From Sphingomonas sp. 32-62-10 (lineage in GTDB: Bacteria; Pseudomonadota; Alphaproteobacteria; Sphingomonadales; Sphingomonadaceae), in contig NCEE01000018.1 of NCBI GenBank assembly GCA_002280555.1, forward strand, positions 7,730 through 71,729: a DNA stretch of 64,000 bases, read 5' to 3'. The notes beneath the pieces were generated by a model that did not search any database, had not been told where the DNA came from, and saw only the letters and a list, made by a program, of their open reading frames with translations. The position numbers and the translations under genes were made by a program. Below, one piece after another: positions 1 through 8,533 of this stretch (positions are counted from its first letter, which is position 1; every line of letters begins with the position of its first letter).

Positions 1-39
1 CGCTCGATAACAGGGAATCGGGACGAAGGACTTCAAGGG

Positions 40-516
40 ATGGCGACGGTCGAAAAGATGCCGATGCTGCAGGAAGGCTATGAAAAGCTTTCGGTAGAAC
101 TCAAGCGGCTCAAGGCGGAACGACCGCTCATCGTGGACGCGATCGAGGAAGCGCGCGCGCATGGCGATCTCTCCGAAAACGCCGAATATCACGCGGCCAA
201 GGAACGCCAGGGCCAGATCGAAGCTTCGATCAGCGATATCGAGGACAAGCTCAGCCGCGCGCAGATCATCGATCCGAAGGAAATGTCGGGCGACAAGGTC
301 GTGTTTGGCGCCACCGTTACCCTGCTTGATGAAGACGACAAGCCGATCAAGTACCAGATCGTTGGCCAGACCGAGGCGGACGCCAATGTTGGCCGCATTT
401 CATACAATTCTCCGCTCGGCCGCGCGCTGATCGGACGCAAGGTCGATGACGAGGTCGAAGTGACGGTGCCGTCGGGCGATCGTTATTACCTGGTGTCGAA
501 GGTCGAATTCATCTGA
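40..516 (+). CDS. greA: Transcription elongation factor GreA
   Basis: GreA rescues backtracked RNA polymerase by stimulating cleavage of the transcript 3' end in the secondary channel. The 158-residue product has the normal family length: an N-terminal coiled coil (about 1-75) carrying the conserved acidic tip motif DLSENAEY, then the FKBP-like C-terminal domain ending in GDRYYLVSKVEF. The ATG at 40 follows an AAGG-rich stretch at usual ribosome-binding distance. The 39 bases before it hold no other gene. Sphingomonads often have carB upstream, but that would lie outside the window. Identification is from motif and length and is secure. Confidence 0.97.
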   Translation: MATVEKMPMLQEGYEKLSVELKRLKAERPLIVDAIEEARAHGDLSENAEYHAAKERQGQIEASISDIEDKLSRAQIIDPKEMSGDKVVFGATVTLLDEDDKPIKYQIVGQTEADANVGRISYNSPLGRALIGRKVDDEVEVTVPSGDRYYLVSKVEFI

Positions 517-563
517 CACGCTCGGCGCTTGAGGAAACTCCGGCTACCTTCGTTATCGCCGCG

Positions 564-1160
564 GTGACGATGGTTGTCTCGACACTGATCACGCTGTTCG
601 GTGTCGAGGGCTATGCCGCGATTAGTGCAGGGTTCATTCCGATCAGCCTGTCGCTGGCGCTCAATGCACCGCACGGCATCGTCCTGCTTCCCTTCTGGCT
701 AACGCCGTTAACGGCCACGCTCGTGCATGGCGGCTTCCTCCACCTTGGCCTTAACTTAGTGATGCTCGTCTATTGCGGGCGAATGGTGGAACGCGCGCTT
801 GGCTGGCCGGGCATTGCCACTCTCTATCTGGTCGGTGCCTATGCAGGCGCGGCGGGCCACTGGGCGTTCGAATCGTCCTCCGCGACACCGATGATCGGCG
901 CCAGTGGCGCGATTTCGGCTATCATTGCTGCCTATTCGATGTTGTTTGCTGAACGGCCGGTACCTGCGATCGGCCCGATCCCATCGCGCGTCGTCCGCGT
1001 TGTTTGGCTAGCTGCGGGGTGGATCGTCATCCAGCTGCTGATCGGTTTTGCCTCTGGCACGGACGGGGGTGGTGTCGCCATCGGCGCGCATATCGGTGGT
1101 TTCGTGGCCGGATTGATGCTCGCGAGACCTTTGTTGCTGTGGCGGTATCGCGACGCCTGA
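564..1160 (+). CDS. Rhomboid family intramembrane serine protease
   Basis: Predicted six-helix membrane protease that cuts transmembrane substrates. Rhomboid signatures are visible: the HGGFLHLGLNLVML helix, the nucleophile motif GASGAISA (GxSG serine), and a late helix IGAHIGGFVAG supplying the catalytic histidine. The GTG at 564 is chosen as the first standard start, with an ATG two codons later at 570. The hydrophobic first helix seems to continue upstream in frame (TPATFVIAAV), so a non-canonical start such as CTG at 513, overlapping the greA stop, is possible. The 198 residues fit small bacterial rhomboids. The substrate is unknown. Confidence 0.88.
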   Translation: MTMVVSTLITLFGVEGYAAISAGFIPISLSLALNAPHGIVLLPFWLTPLTATLVHGGFLHLGLNLVMLVYCGRMVERALGWPGIATLYLVGAYAGAAGHWAFESSSATPMIGASGAISAIIAAYSMLFAERPVPAIGPIPSRVVRVVWLAAGWIVIQLLIGFASGTDGGGVAIGAHIGGFVAGLMLARPLLLWRYRDA

Positions 1161-1207
1161 GCTTCGAAAACGCACAGCTGGTTTTTTTTGTCGAAATCTA
1201 AACACTT

Positions 1208-1292
1208 CCGTTCGAGTCGAGCCCTTCGACTGCCTGCCAAGACAGTCGCTCAGGATAAACTTTGGCCTAGCGGGCCGAAGTCGAGACACCCT
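1208..1292. repeat. Degenerate sphingomonad-type intergenic repeat
   Basis: The sequence contains CCCTTCGACT, then TCGCTCAGGATAAAC, and later GGCCGAAGTCGAGACACC. It looks like a diverged copy of the inverted repeat built on CTTCGACTTCGCTCAG seen at 62999-63067, with about 14 bases inserted between the CTTCGACT and TCGCTCAG halves. It fills most of the gap between the rhomboid and DUF4170 genes. The assignment rests only on similarity by eye. Confidence 0.5.
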
Positions 1293-1360
1293 GCGCAGCG
1301 CCTGTGACATGTCCCTCGACGATGCTCGGGACGAACGGGTTTGTAGTAGGCGATCTAGGG

Positions 1361-1603
1361 TCAGTCGCCGCCAGTGCCTGGTGCGGGGGCAATCAGGTCG
1401 GGCTGGACGAGCCGGTGGAGGTGGACCAGCACATATTTCATCTCGGCATCGTCAACGGTGCGCTGGGCCGCCGCGCGCCACGCCTTTTCGGCGCTTTTAT
1501 AGTCGGGGAAAATGCCGACGATATCGATCGAGTCGAGATCGTCGAAATCAAGCGTCATCGGATCGGCTACGCGGCCTCCGAAAACGAGATGCAATTTGCT
1601 CAT
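1361..1603 (-). CDS. DUF4170 domain protein
   Basis: An 80-residue soluble protein of the alphaproteobacterial DUF4170 family. Characteristic segments are LHLVFGGRV near the N terminus, DIVGIFPDYKSAEKAWR in the middle, and AQRTVDDAEMKYVLVHLHRL toward the C terminus. The biochemical function of the family is unknown. The gene is transcribed towards greA and the rhomboid gene. No operon partner is obvious: the next leftward gene ends 74 bases upstream. The family call is confident; no role is proposed. Confidence 0.9.
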   Translation of the reverse strand: MSKLHLVFGGRVADPMTLDFDDLDSIDIVGIFPDYKSAEKAWRAAAQRTVDDAEMKYVLVHLHRLVQPDLIAPAPGTGGD

Positions 1604-1677
1604 GGCGTTAGACCTTGCCTAGAAAAAGCGTCCGCTTAACGCCAGTTGCACCGCGTTAGAAGCCCCGGATTGGACGC

Positions 1678-2139
1678 TCAGTCCTTCGGTGGCGCCGGTT
1701 GGTTCGCCTTGGTGGCAGCGTCGCCTGCGGTCTTCACGGCTGTGATGACCCCGTCGATGAGCTTGCCGACCTGCGCGCGTGCCGCGTCACGGCTGATGCC
1801 GGCCGCCATAAGCTCGGCAGTGCCCGCATCGCGCGCTGCCCGGGCTGCGGCCGCTGCGCTTTCGGTCAGGCGCTTGCCGACCGGGCCGAGCATTTCAGTT
1901 TCGCGGTCCGTCCGGGGGAGCAATGCACCCGCCAACACGCCCACGGCGATGCCACCGGCCAGCACGGCGAGCGGGTTGCTGTCGATCCCCGCAGCGGTAC
2001 GTCGCGCCGCTGCCTGAGCGGTGTCGACGACGGTTTCGATCGCGCTCGATGCCGCATGGGTGGCGCTGTCGAGAACGCCCTTGGCGCTGGTGGACGGGCC
2101 GGAGCCTGGCGTCGTTGCCTGGGTTGGATGGTCAGTCAT
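1678..2139 (-). CDS. Ala-rich envelope-associated hypothetical protein
   Basis: A 153-residue Ala/Thr-rich protein. After a polar N terminus it has one glycine/alanine-rich hydrophobic helix (VLAGGIAVGVLAGALLP, about residues 60-80) and then a long amphipathic Ala-rich helix. The start at 2139 is preferred over in-frame ATGs upstream because it follows GGGAAAACAG. It overlaps the stop of the preceding gene (ATGACTGA), indicating translational coupling. It is the last gene of the leftward cluster 3542-1678. It was not recognised by name; an organisation like stress-linked membrane-anchor proteins (YqjD/DUF883 type) is inferred. Confidence 0.72.
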   Translation of the reverse strand: MTDHPTQATTPGSGPSTSAKGVLDSATHAASSAIETVVDTAQAAARRTAAGIDSNPLAVLAGGIAVGVLAGALLPRTDRETEMLGPVGKRLTESAAAAARAARDAGTAELMAAGISRDAARAQVGKLIDGVITAVKTAGDAATKANQPAPPKD

Positions 2140-2500
2140 CTGTTTTCCCTTCCCGGGGCGCGGACACCCCTTCATCGTCATCATTACCCGTTGAACGCAG
2201 CGCTGGCGAGGCGGTTGCACCGTGTTTGTCGGCGGCAAAGGCATCGATCAGCCAGTCCCGTGCAAAAATCGCGACCAGTGTCGCCCCTATGCCGATCAAC
2301 GGTCCCGGATTTCGTTTGGCCGCGGCCAGCGCTCCATTGGCGATGTCGACACCCGTATCACGCAGCTCGCCAATCGCATCGCGGATCAGTGCGCGCGGGT
2401 GAAGCCGCGCCTGAATGTCAACCATTGTTTCAGTCAGGCGTGCCCGCGCGCGCGCCGCATCGATCTCTGCCGCGCTCCGCTCCTCGTGATCGCTGCTCAC
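2132..2500 (-). CDS. DUF3618-like membrane-anchored protein
   Basis: A 122-residue protein. The N-terminal half (EERSAAEIDAARARARLTET) is the usual opening of DUF3618 proteins: a charged helix followed by a pattern with Leu/His/Pro near RLHPRALIRD. A hydrophobic helix follows (LIGIGATLVAIFA), then a polar acidic tail. The GTG at 2500 is chosen because it sits in a GTGA overlap with the stop of the upstream holin-like gene and begins the homologous region. Earlier in-frame codons would run inside that gene. The product is probably an inner-membrane protein; function unknown. Confidence 0.78.
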   Translation of the reverse strand: MSSDHEERSAAEIDAARARARLTETMVDIQARLHPRALIRDAIGELRDTGVDIANGALAAAKRNPGPLIGIGATLVAIFARDWLIDAFAADKHGATASPALRSTGNDDDEGVSAPREGKTDD

Positions 2501-2958
2501 GGGGCTTTGTCCTTGATGTCGGTAACGGCCTTGAACTTGTTCATCGCCAGCCATGCCAGCAATAGTGCGACGGTGATCGATCCACCCACCACCGCCGCTG
2601 TCGCACCGATCGCCCCAAGCGACGGCCGCAGGATGACGACAAGCCCAACCAGCAGCGCAATGATCGCCGATTGGGCGAGCAGGAAGCTGGTGAGGATCAT
2701 GATAATCGCGGTGCGCGTTTCGGCCAGGCGACTGAACAAATTCGCCCGATAGAGCCGCAACTCGGCGCGCACGAACCGTTCGGCATCATCCACCAGTCGC
2801 CCGAACAGCGCGACAAAGCTGTCGTCCTCGCGATCGGCAGGCGAGTCACTGTGACCTATGTTGCCCAACGTCATGTCGTCCACGGCCGGCGACGAACTTG
2901 CGCCGCCCGGTTCGTTATCTGGTATCGGCCTGCCGTCGTCAGGCTTGATCGTCGGCAT
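2497..2958 (-). CDS. Phage-holin-family / YqjE-like membrane protein (DUF1469 type)
   Basis: A 153-residue protein with a polar, proline-rich N terminus, an amphipathic helix (LVDDAERFVRAELRLYRANL), and two adjacent transmembrane helices (IIMILTSFLLAQSAIIALLV and AATAAVVGGSITVALLLAWL-like). This is the layout of the putative Holin-X/YqjE superfamily. Despite the database name, these are chromosomal envelope proteins and not lysis holins; nothing phage-like surrounds the gene. It is preceded by the DUF883-like gene and overlaps the DUF3618-like gene downstream, as in E. coli yqjD-yqjE-yqjK. Confidence 0.8.
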   Translation of the reverse strand: MPTIKPDDGRPIPDNEPGGASSSPAVDDMTLGNIGHSDSPADREDDSFVALFGRLVDDAERFVRAELRLYRANLFSRLAETRTAIIMILTSFLLAQSAIIALLVGLVVILRPSLGAIGATAAVVGGSITVALLLAWLAMNKFKAVTDIKDKAP

Positions 2959-2975
2959 CCCCCAGTCGCCTTGAA

Positions 2976-3542
2976 TCAGGCGTCGGGGGCGCGGGGCGGT
3001 GTGTCGCCATCTGCCGCATCAAGCCCTGCCTTCACCAGCCGTGCAACGACGAAGCCCAGTGCTGCCGCAATGCCAATCGCCACAGCCGGGCTTTTGCGGA
3101 CAAACGCCGTGGCATCGGCAACGAGATCCTCGATTTCCTTGGCCTTCAGGCTTTCGGAAAAACCAGCGATGCCTTCGGCAGCCGTCCGGGCATATTGGCC
3201 ATATTGGGCACCGATTTTTTCATCGACGGTGTCGGCAGCATCGCCCATCAGGCGCGAAACCTCATCAAGTGCGCCGCCCGCGCGATTTTTGCCTTCCGAT
3301 ACATAGTCGCGTGCCTTGTCGGTCGCCTGACGGGCAAGTTTGGCGGCACCGTCCTTGATGGACTGGGTGGCATTTGGTCCGACTTCTGCATCATCCCGAT
3401 GTGACGAAGATGCGTCATCGGTACCGGGTTCAACGGCCAATACGGGCGCTCCAGCGCTGCCTGGTCCCTCCTTCAACGGTGCTCGCTTCACCGGGCGTTT
3501 GGGCGCTGGGTCCATACTGGTATCTTTGATGTGATCGGCCAT
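2976..3542 (-). CDS. YqjD/ElaB-like (DUF883-type) membrane-anchor protein
   Basis: A 188-residue protein: a proline/lysine-rich N terminus, a long Ala/Asp/Lys-rich amphipathic helix with CsbD-like composition (QATDKARDYVSEGKNRAGGA), and a C-terminal hydrophobic anchor (VAIGIAAALGFVVARL). This is the plan of YqjD/ElaB proteins, which in E. coli tether ribosomes to the membrane in stationary phase. Transfer of that role here is inference. It is the first gene of the leftward four-gene cluster, 17 bases upstream of the YqjE-like gene. It diverges from eno across 164 bases. Confidence 0.75.
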   Translation of the reverse strand: MADHIKDTSMDPAPKRPVKRAPLKEGPGSAGAPVLAVEPGTDDASSSHRDDAEVGPNATQSIKDGAAKLARQATDKARDYVSEGKNRAGGALDEVSRLMGDAADTVDEKIGAQYGQYARTAAEGIAGFSESLKAKEIEDLVADATAFVRKSPAVAIGIAAALGFVVARLVKAGLDAADGDTPPRAPDA

Positions 3543-3706
3543 GATGAATTGCCCTTTCCCGTTTCAAAAACGACAACTGTCGTCAGCACTTTGCGTTCCA
3601 CGGTCGCCAAGCCATTCGCTAGGCAATTTGCTCCAGCCAAGCGAAGCGGTTAGAGCCGCGCCACCGACCATTCGCGCTGCAGCATTAGCATTAGGAGTAT
3701 CGTTCC

Positions 3707-4987
3707 ATGACCGCAATCATCGACATTCACGCACGCCAGATTGTCGATAGTCGCGGCAACCCGACGGTCGAAGTCGATGTGATGCTGGAAGACGGCAGCT
3801 TTGGCCGGGCTGCAGTGCCATCGGGGGCGTCGACCGGCGCCTACGAAGCGGTCGAGCGGCGCGATGGCGACAAGGATCAGTGGCTCGGCAAGGGCGTGCA
3901 GGGCGCGGTCGATGCGGTGAATGCGGATATCGCCGAGGAGATTGTCGGCGTCGATGCCGAGGATCAGCGCGAGATCGACCAGATCATGATCGAGCTTGAC
4001 GGCACCCCCAACAAGGCGCGGCTGGGCGCGAACGCTATCCTGGGCGTCAGCCTGGCGGTCGCCAAGGCAGCAGCGGACGCCCGCGGCATGCCGCTCTACC
4101 GCTATGTTGGCGGCGTTTCAGCGCATCTGCTCCCCGTGCCGATGATGAATATCATCAATGGCGGCGAACATGCCGATAATCCCATCGATTTCCAGGAATT
4201 CATGATTGTGCCGGTCGGCGCGGACTCGATTTTCGATGCGGTTCGCTGCGGGTCGGAGATTTTTCATACGCTGAAAAAGCGGCTCCACGAAAAGGGTCTT
4301 GCGACGGCCGTGGGCGATGAGGGTGGCTTTGCGCCCAACATCGCCAGCACCACCGATGCGCTCGACTTCATCATGGGGTCGATCGAGGCGGCGGGGTATA
4401 CGCCGGGAGATGACGTGATGCTCGCGCTCGATTGCGCGGCGACCGAGTTTTTCAAGAACGGTGCCTATCATATCAGCGGCGAGGGCAAGGTGCTGAGCCC
4501 CCACGAAATGGCCGCCTATCTTGCAGATCTCGCCGCGCGCTACCCGATCTTCTCGATCGAGGATGGCATGAGCGAGGATGATTTCGAGGGCTGGAAGGCG
4601 CTCACCGACTTGATCGGCGACAAGGTGCAGCTGGTTGGTGACGACCTTTTCGTCACCAATCCGGAACGCCTGTCGATGGGAATCGATAAGGGGCTGGCGA
4701 ATTCGCTGCTCGTGAAGGTTAATCAGATCGGCACGCTGACCGAGACGCTCGCCGCTGTCTCCATGGCGAACCGGGCGGGCTACACCGCCGTGATGTCGCA
4801 CCGTTCGGGCGAGACCGAGGATGCGACGATCGCCGATCTCGCGGTCGCCACCAATTGCGGGCAGATCAAGACCGGCAGCCTCGCGCGCAGCGACCGGCTT
4901 GCCAAGTACAACCAGCTGATCCGGATTGAGGAGGAACTGGGCGATATGGGCCGTTATGCCGGGCGCAGCATCCTGCGAAAAAATTGA
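3707..4987 (+). CDS. eno: Enolase (phosphopyruvate hydratase)
   Basis: Converts 2-phosphoglycerate to phosphoenolpyruvate in glycolysis; also a component of RNA degradosomes in many bacteria. The 426 residues match the family. Visible motifs: ARQIVDSRGNPTVEVDV at the N terminus, the Mg-binding ALDCAA and SIEDGMSEDD segments, LVGDDLFVTN, LVKVNQIGTLTE (catalytic lysine) and the signature SHRSGETED. The ATG at 3707 follows AGGAG at good spacing. It is followed 52 bases later by a DivIC/FtsB-like gene, the usual arrangement in Proteobacteria. Confidence 0.98.
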   Translation: MTAIIDIHARQIVDSRGNPTVEVDVMLEDGSFGRAAVPSGASTGAYEAVERRDGDKDQWLGKGVQGAVDAVNADIAEEIVGVDAEDQREIDQIMIELDGTPNKARLGANAILGVSLAVAKAAADARGMPLYRYVGGVSAHLLPVPMMNIINGGEHADNPIDFQEFMIVPVGADSIFDAVRCGSEIFHTLKKRLHEKGLATAVGDEGGFAPNIASTTDALDFIMGSIEAAGYTPGDDVMLALDCAATEFFKNGAYHISGEGKVLSPHEMAAYLADLAARYPIFSIEDGMSEDDFEGWKALTDLIGDKVQLVGDDLFVTNPERLSMGIDKGLANSLLVKVNQIGTLTETLAAVSMANRAGYTAVMSHRSGETEDATIADLAVATNCGQIKTGSLARSDRLAKYNQLIRIEEELGDMGRYAGRSILRKN

Positions 4988-5039
4988 GTGCTGAATCTAC
5001 GGGGTTGATCCGTCGCGGCGGCTAAGGCAGAATCGACTT

Positions 5040-5351
5040 ATGTCAGGCTCATCCATGATCCGCACCATCCTGCGACGCGCTGGTCCGCCCGCGTTGGCAC
5101 TCACTGTCATGGCCTTTTTCGGCGGTTATGCGGTGGTGGGGCCCAACGGCATTCTCGCTTATGGCGACTATAAGCGTGAACTCGCCGCGCGCGAGGCGAC
5201 ATATGCCGCGCTCGACAAACAGCGGGCAGTGCTGAAAAACCGGGTCGGCCTGCTCGATCCGCGGCGAGCTAACCCCGACATGGCTGAGGAACTGGTGCGC
5301 AAGCAGTTGAAGCTGGCGCATCCCGACGAAGTGATTGTTCCACTCAATTGA
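5040..5351 (+). CDS. FtsB/DivIC family septum formation initiator
   Basis: A 103-residue bitopic protein: a transmembrane segment near the N terminus (ALALTVMAFFGGYAVVGPNG), then a short coiled coil (YKRELAAREATYAALDKQRA), then a conserved tail ending RKQLKLAHPDEVIVPLN. In the divisome, FtsB links FtsL and FtsQ and regulates septal peptidoglycan synthesis. The start could be ATG 5040 or the ATG at 5055 just before the TM helix. The position between eno and the pyruvate dehydrogenase genes is common in alphaproteobacteria and supports the call. Confidence 0.86.
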   Translation: MSGSSMIRTILRRAGPPALALTVMAFFGGYAVVGPNGILAYGDYKRELAAREATYAALDKQRAVLKNRVGLLDPRRANPDMAEELVRKQLKLAHPDEVIVPLN

Positions 5352-5438
5352 TGCAAAACCCTAGCGTCAGGTGATTGCGCGCGCCGGGTGACTGCGCTTA
5401 TAGCCTCCACTCCCCAGGAAGAAGAGGTCTGACCGACC

Positions 5439-6497
5439 GTGGCAAAATCACCCGCGCCCAAAGCTTCGTCAAACCACAAGAGTGACCCGCCCGTCCCAAA
5501 CCGCGAACGCCCCGACGAACCGACCCGGTTTGCGGCGAACAAGGATCAGCTGCTCGAATTTTACAAGCAGATGCTGCTGATCCGCCGGTTCGAGGAAAAG
5601 GCCGGGCAGCTTTATGGTCTCGGGCTGATCGGCGGGTTCTGCCATTTGTATATCGGGCAGGAGGCGGTCGCGGTTGGACTGCAATCGGCGCTGACCAAGA
5701 ATGACAGCGTCATCACCGGCTATCGCGACCACGGTCATATGCTGCTGTGCGGCATTCCGCCGAAGGACGTGATGGCCGAGCTCACAGGGCGCCAGGCCGG
5801 CATTTCCAAGGGTAAGGGCGGTTCGATGCATATGTTCAGCGTCGAGCATAAATTTTATGGTGGGCACGGCATTGTCGGCGCGCAGGTGTCGCTCGGCACC
5901 GGGCTTGGCTTTGCGCACAAATATCGCGGTGACGGCGGCGTCTGTCTTGCCTATTTCGGCGATGGCGCCTCGAACCAGGGCCAGGTCTACGAAAGCTTCA
6001 ACATGGCTGAGCTGTGGAAGCTGCCGGTCATCTATGTGATCGAGAATAACCAGTATGCGATGGGCACCAGCGTCAACCGCTCCTCATCGGAAGACCAGCT
6101 GTTCCGTCGCGGTGAAAGCTTCCGCATTCCGGGCCTTCAGGTCGACGGGATGGACGTGCTTGCGTGCCGGGGTGCTGCCGAAACCGCGCTTGAGTGGGTG
6201 CGCGCGGGGAAGGGGCCGATCATCCTCGAGATGAAAACCTATCGCTATCGCGGCCATTCGATGTCCGATCCCGCCAAATATCGCTCGCGCGACGAAGTGC
6301 AGGCGGTGCGTGAAAAGTCTGATCCGATCGATCACTGCAAGAAGGAGCTTGAGGCGCTGGGCGTCACTGAAGCCGATCTGAAAGTGATCGAACAGGACAT
6401 CCGCAAGGTGGTGAACGAAGCTGCCGACTTCGCCGAAACCGCGCCCGAGCCCGATCCGGCCGAACTCTATACCGACGTGTTGGTGGAGCGTTACTGA
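5439..6497 (+). CDS. pdhA: Pyruvate dehydrogenase E1 component, alpha subunit
   Basis: TPP-dependent decarboxylating subunit of pyruvate dehydrogenase, acting as an alpha2beta2 E1 with PdhB. The 352 residues include the TPP-binding segment GDGASNQGQVYESFNMAEL and ENNQYAMGTSVNRSS, plus the phosphorylation-loop-like YRYRGHSMSDPAKYRSRDEV. A charged, proline-rich extension (about 30 residues) precedes the catalytic fold. The GTG at 5439 is used. Its stop shares the final A with the pdhB start (TGATG), so the two subunits are translationally coupled. Confidence 0.96.
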   Translation: MAKSPAPKASSNHKSDPPVPNRERPDEPTRFAANKDQLLEFYKQMLLIRRFEEKAGQLYGLGLIGGFCHLYIGQEAVAVGLQSALTKNDSVITGYRDHGHMLLCGIPPKDVMAELTGRQAGISKGKGGSMHMFSVEHKFYGGHGIVGAQVSLGTGLGFAHKYRGDGGVCLAYFGDGASNQGQVYESFNMAELWKLPVIYVIENNQYAMGTSVNRSSSEDQLFRRGESFRIPGLQVDGMDVLACRGAAETALEWVRAGKGPIILEMKTYRYRGHSMSDPAKYRSRDEVQAVREKSDPIDHCKKELEALGVTEADLKVIEQDIRKVVNEAADFAETAPEPDPAELYTDVLVERY

Positions 6498-7876
6498 TGG
6501 CGATCGAGATCAAGATGCCCGCGCTTTCCCCGACGATGGAGGAAGGCACGCTCGCCAAATGGCTCGTCAAGGCGGGTGATGTGGTTAAGTCCGGCGATAT
6601 CATGGCCGAGATCGAGACTGACAAGGCGACGATGGAGTTCGAAGCGGTCGATGAAGGCACAATCGGTGAGATCATGGTTCCCGAGGGGACTGACAATGTG
6701 AAGGTCGGCACCGTCATCGCTACGCTGAACGCGGAAGGCGAGGAGACGCCCGCACCTGCACCGTCTACGCCGGTCGAGAAAACCGCCGAACCCGAAGCCT
6801 CTGCTCCAAAGAAAGCGGATACCGGCACCGCGCAACTCGTTAGCGACAAAACCGCCGTCACTGCCGATCCGGGCATTCCGGCCGGGACCGACATGGTCAA
6901 GGTCACGCTGCGCGAGGCACTGCGCGATGCGATGGCCGAGGAAATGCGCGCCGATGAGCGTGTTTTCGTGATGGGCGAGGAAGTCGCGCAATATCAGGGC
7001 GCCTATAAGGTCACGCAGGGGCTGCTCGACGAATTCGGCGACAAGCGCGTCATCGATACCCCGATAACCGAATATGGTTTTGCCGGGATCGGATCAGGCG
7101 CGGCAATGGGGGGTCTGCGCCCGATCGTCGAGTTCATGACGTTCAACTTCGCGATGCAGGCGATCGATCACATCATCAATTCTGCCGCCAAGACCAATTA
7201 CATGTCCGGCGGTCAGATGCGCTGCCCGATCGTATTTCGCGGCCCCAATGGTGCGGCGAGCCGCGTCGGCGCGCAGCATTCGCAAAACTACGCCCCCTGG
7301 TACGCCAGCGTCCCCGGCCTGATCGTGATCGCGCCCTATGACGCCGCCGATGCCAAGGGGCTATTAAAGGCGGCGATCCGCAGTGAAGACCCCGTCGTCT
7401 TCCTCGAAAACGAGCTGCTTTATGGGCGTTCGTTCGAAGTGCCGGCGGGTGATGACCATATCGTGCCGATCGGCAAGGCCCGGATCGTCCGGCCGGGCAG
7501 CGACCTGACAATCGTCAGCTATTCGATCGGCGTCGGCCTGGCGCTCGATGCCGCCGAGAAGCTGGCGGGCGAGGGGATCGATGCCGAAGTGATCGATCTG
7601 CGCACGATCCGCCCGCTCGATCGGCAGGCGGTGCTCCACAGCCTGGCCAAGACCAATCGCATGATCGTGGTCGAGGAAGGTTGGCCAACCTGCTCGATCG
7701 CCAGCGAAATCATCGCCATCGCCATGGAAGATGGCTTCGATGATCTCGATGCGCCGGTGCTGCGCGTCACGAATGAGGACGTGCCGATGCCCTATGCGGC
7801 TAATCTCGAAAAGCTGGCGCTGGTGGATGTCGCAAGGGTGGTCGCCGCGGCGAAGAAGGTCTGCAACCGGGGCTGA
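6497..7876 (+). CDS. pdhB: Pyruvate dehydrogenase E1 beta subunit with N-terminal lipoyl domain
   Basis: A 459-residue E1-beta. Residues 1-80 form a biotinyl/lipoyl domain with the lipoylation site EIETDKATMEFEAVDEG. A Pro/Ala-rich linker (about 80-130) follows, then the transketolase-like pyrimidine-binding and C-terminal domains (ITEYGFAGIGSGAAMGGLRP; GLIVIAPYDAADAKGLL; NEDVPMPYAANLE). The lipoyl domain fused to E1-beta is typical of alphaproteobacterial PDH. The E2 and E3 genes are not in the window. The gene ends directly against the convergent TadE-like gene, whose stop begins at the next base. Confidence 0.96.
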   Translation: MAIEIKMPALSPTMEEGTLAKWLVKAGDVVKSGDIMAEIETDKATMEFEAVDEGTIGEIMVPEGTDNVKVGTVIATLNAEGEETPAPAPSTPVEKTAEPEASAPKKADTGTAQLVSDKTAVTADPGIPAGTDMVKVTLREALRDAMAEEMRADERVFVMGEEVAQYQGAYKVTQGLLDEFGDKRVIDTPITEYGFAGIGSGAAMGGLRPIVEFMTFNFAMQAIDHIINSAAKTNYMSGGQMRCPIVFRGPNGAASRVGAQHSQNYAPWYASVPGLIVIAPYDAADAKGLLKAAIRSEDPVVFLENELLYGRSFEVPAGDDHIVPIGKARIVRPGSDLTIVSYSIGVGLALDAAEKLAGEGIDAEVIDLRTIRPLDRQAVLHSLAKTNRMIVVEEGWPTCSIASEIIAIAMEDGFDDLDAPVLRVTNEDVPMPYAANLEKLALVDVARVVAAAKKVCNRG

Positions 7877-8533
7877 TCAGCAGGTCGACGCCGTAACTCC
7901 AGTGACCGCATAAACCTGGCTGGTGTCGCGCCTGTCGCGAACGATCATGGAGGCGATTTCGGTCATCGATGTATCGGGGGCCAAGCTGGTCCGCACGATC
8001 GGGCGATATTCATAATAGACTTCGATGAACATCGTCGCCCCATTGTCGGGCGCGGTGACCTGGCGACCGGTGGGGCCGAGGCCGGTGAGGCCGGTGGTGC
8101 CGGTGCCCGTGGGATATTTGCGCGCGTAAGTGGTTTTCGCGCCATAACAGCGGCGCCAGCCAATCTTGTAGGTGCCGGCGGTGTTCGGGCTCGCGGTCGG
8201 CTCCAGGCTCGTCACGATCACCCGGCCATTCGCCTGCAGGTTCAGCTCGCCCGCTTGCAAGTTCGCGCCGGTGAACAGATCGTTGATGTCGGCTTCGGTA
8301 ATTGTCTTGGCGGCAAGCTGGCTGCCAGTGCCGATGCGTGCCGCGTTATCGGCCAGATGAAGCGCGATCTGGCTCATCCGCATCTTGGTGGTGATATAGT
8401 TGGTCAGCTCAGCCCCCGTCAGGCTCATCAGCAGCAAGATGGGCAGGGCAAAAGCGAATTCGAGCAGCGCCAGCCCGCTTGTGTCGCGGTGCAGGCGGGC
8501 AAGGAACTGGGGCAGGGGCGCCATGCGGATCAT
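7877..8533 (-). CDS. TadE-like pseudopilin
   Basis: A 218-residue protein with a short positive N terminus, then DTSGLALLEFAFALPILLLM: the TadE-type prepilin segment with a conserved glutamate inside the hydrophobic stretch. The remainder is an exported beta-rich domain ending in cysteine (TGVTASTC). TadE-like minor pilins help assemble Flp/Tad pili at the inner membrane. The ATG at 8533 overlaps the upstream gene stop (ATGA). It is the last gene in the leftward run 13200-7877. No Tad machinery genes are present nearby, so the pilus link is by family only. Confidence 0.85.
   Translation of the reverse strand: MIRMAPLPQFLARLHRDTSGLALLEFAFALPILLLMSLTGAELTNYITTKMRMSQIALHLADNAARIGTGSQLAAKTITEADINDLFTGANLQAGELNLQANGRVIVTSLEPTASPNTAGTYKIGWRRCYGAKTTYARKYPTGTGTTGLTGLGPTGRQVTAPDNGATMFIEVYYEYRPIVRTSLAPDTSMTEIASMIVRDRRDTSQVYAVTGVTASTC

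Noticed and set aside
1699..2565. Rightward frame of 288 codons over the DUF3618-like cluster
   Set aside because: The leftward genes have coupled starts and membrane patterns; this frame is Arg/Pro/Cys-rich without motif.
2497..2958. Phage holin as evidence for a prophage
   Set aside because: The family name is misleading; neighbours are envelope proteins and no other phage genes are present.
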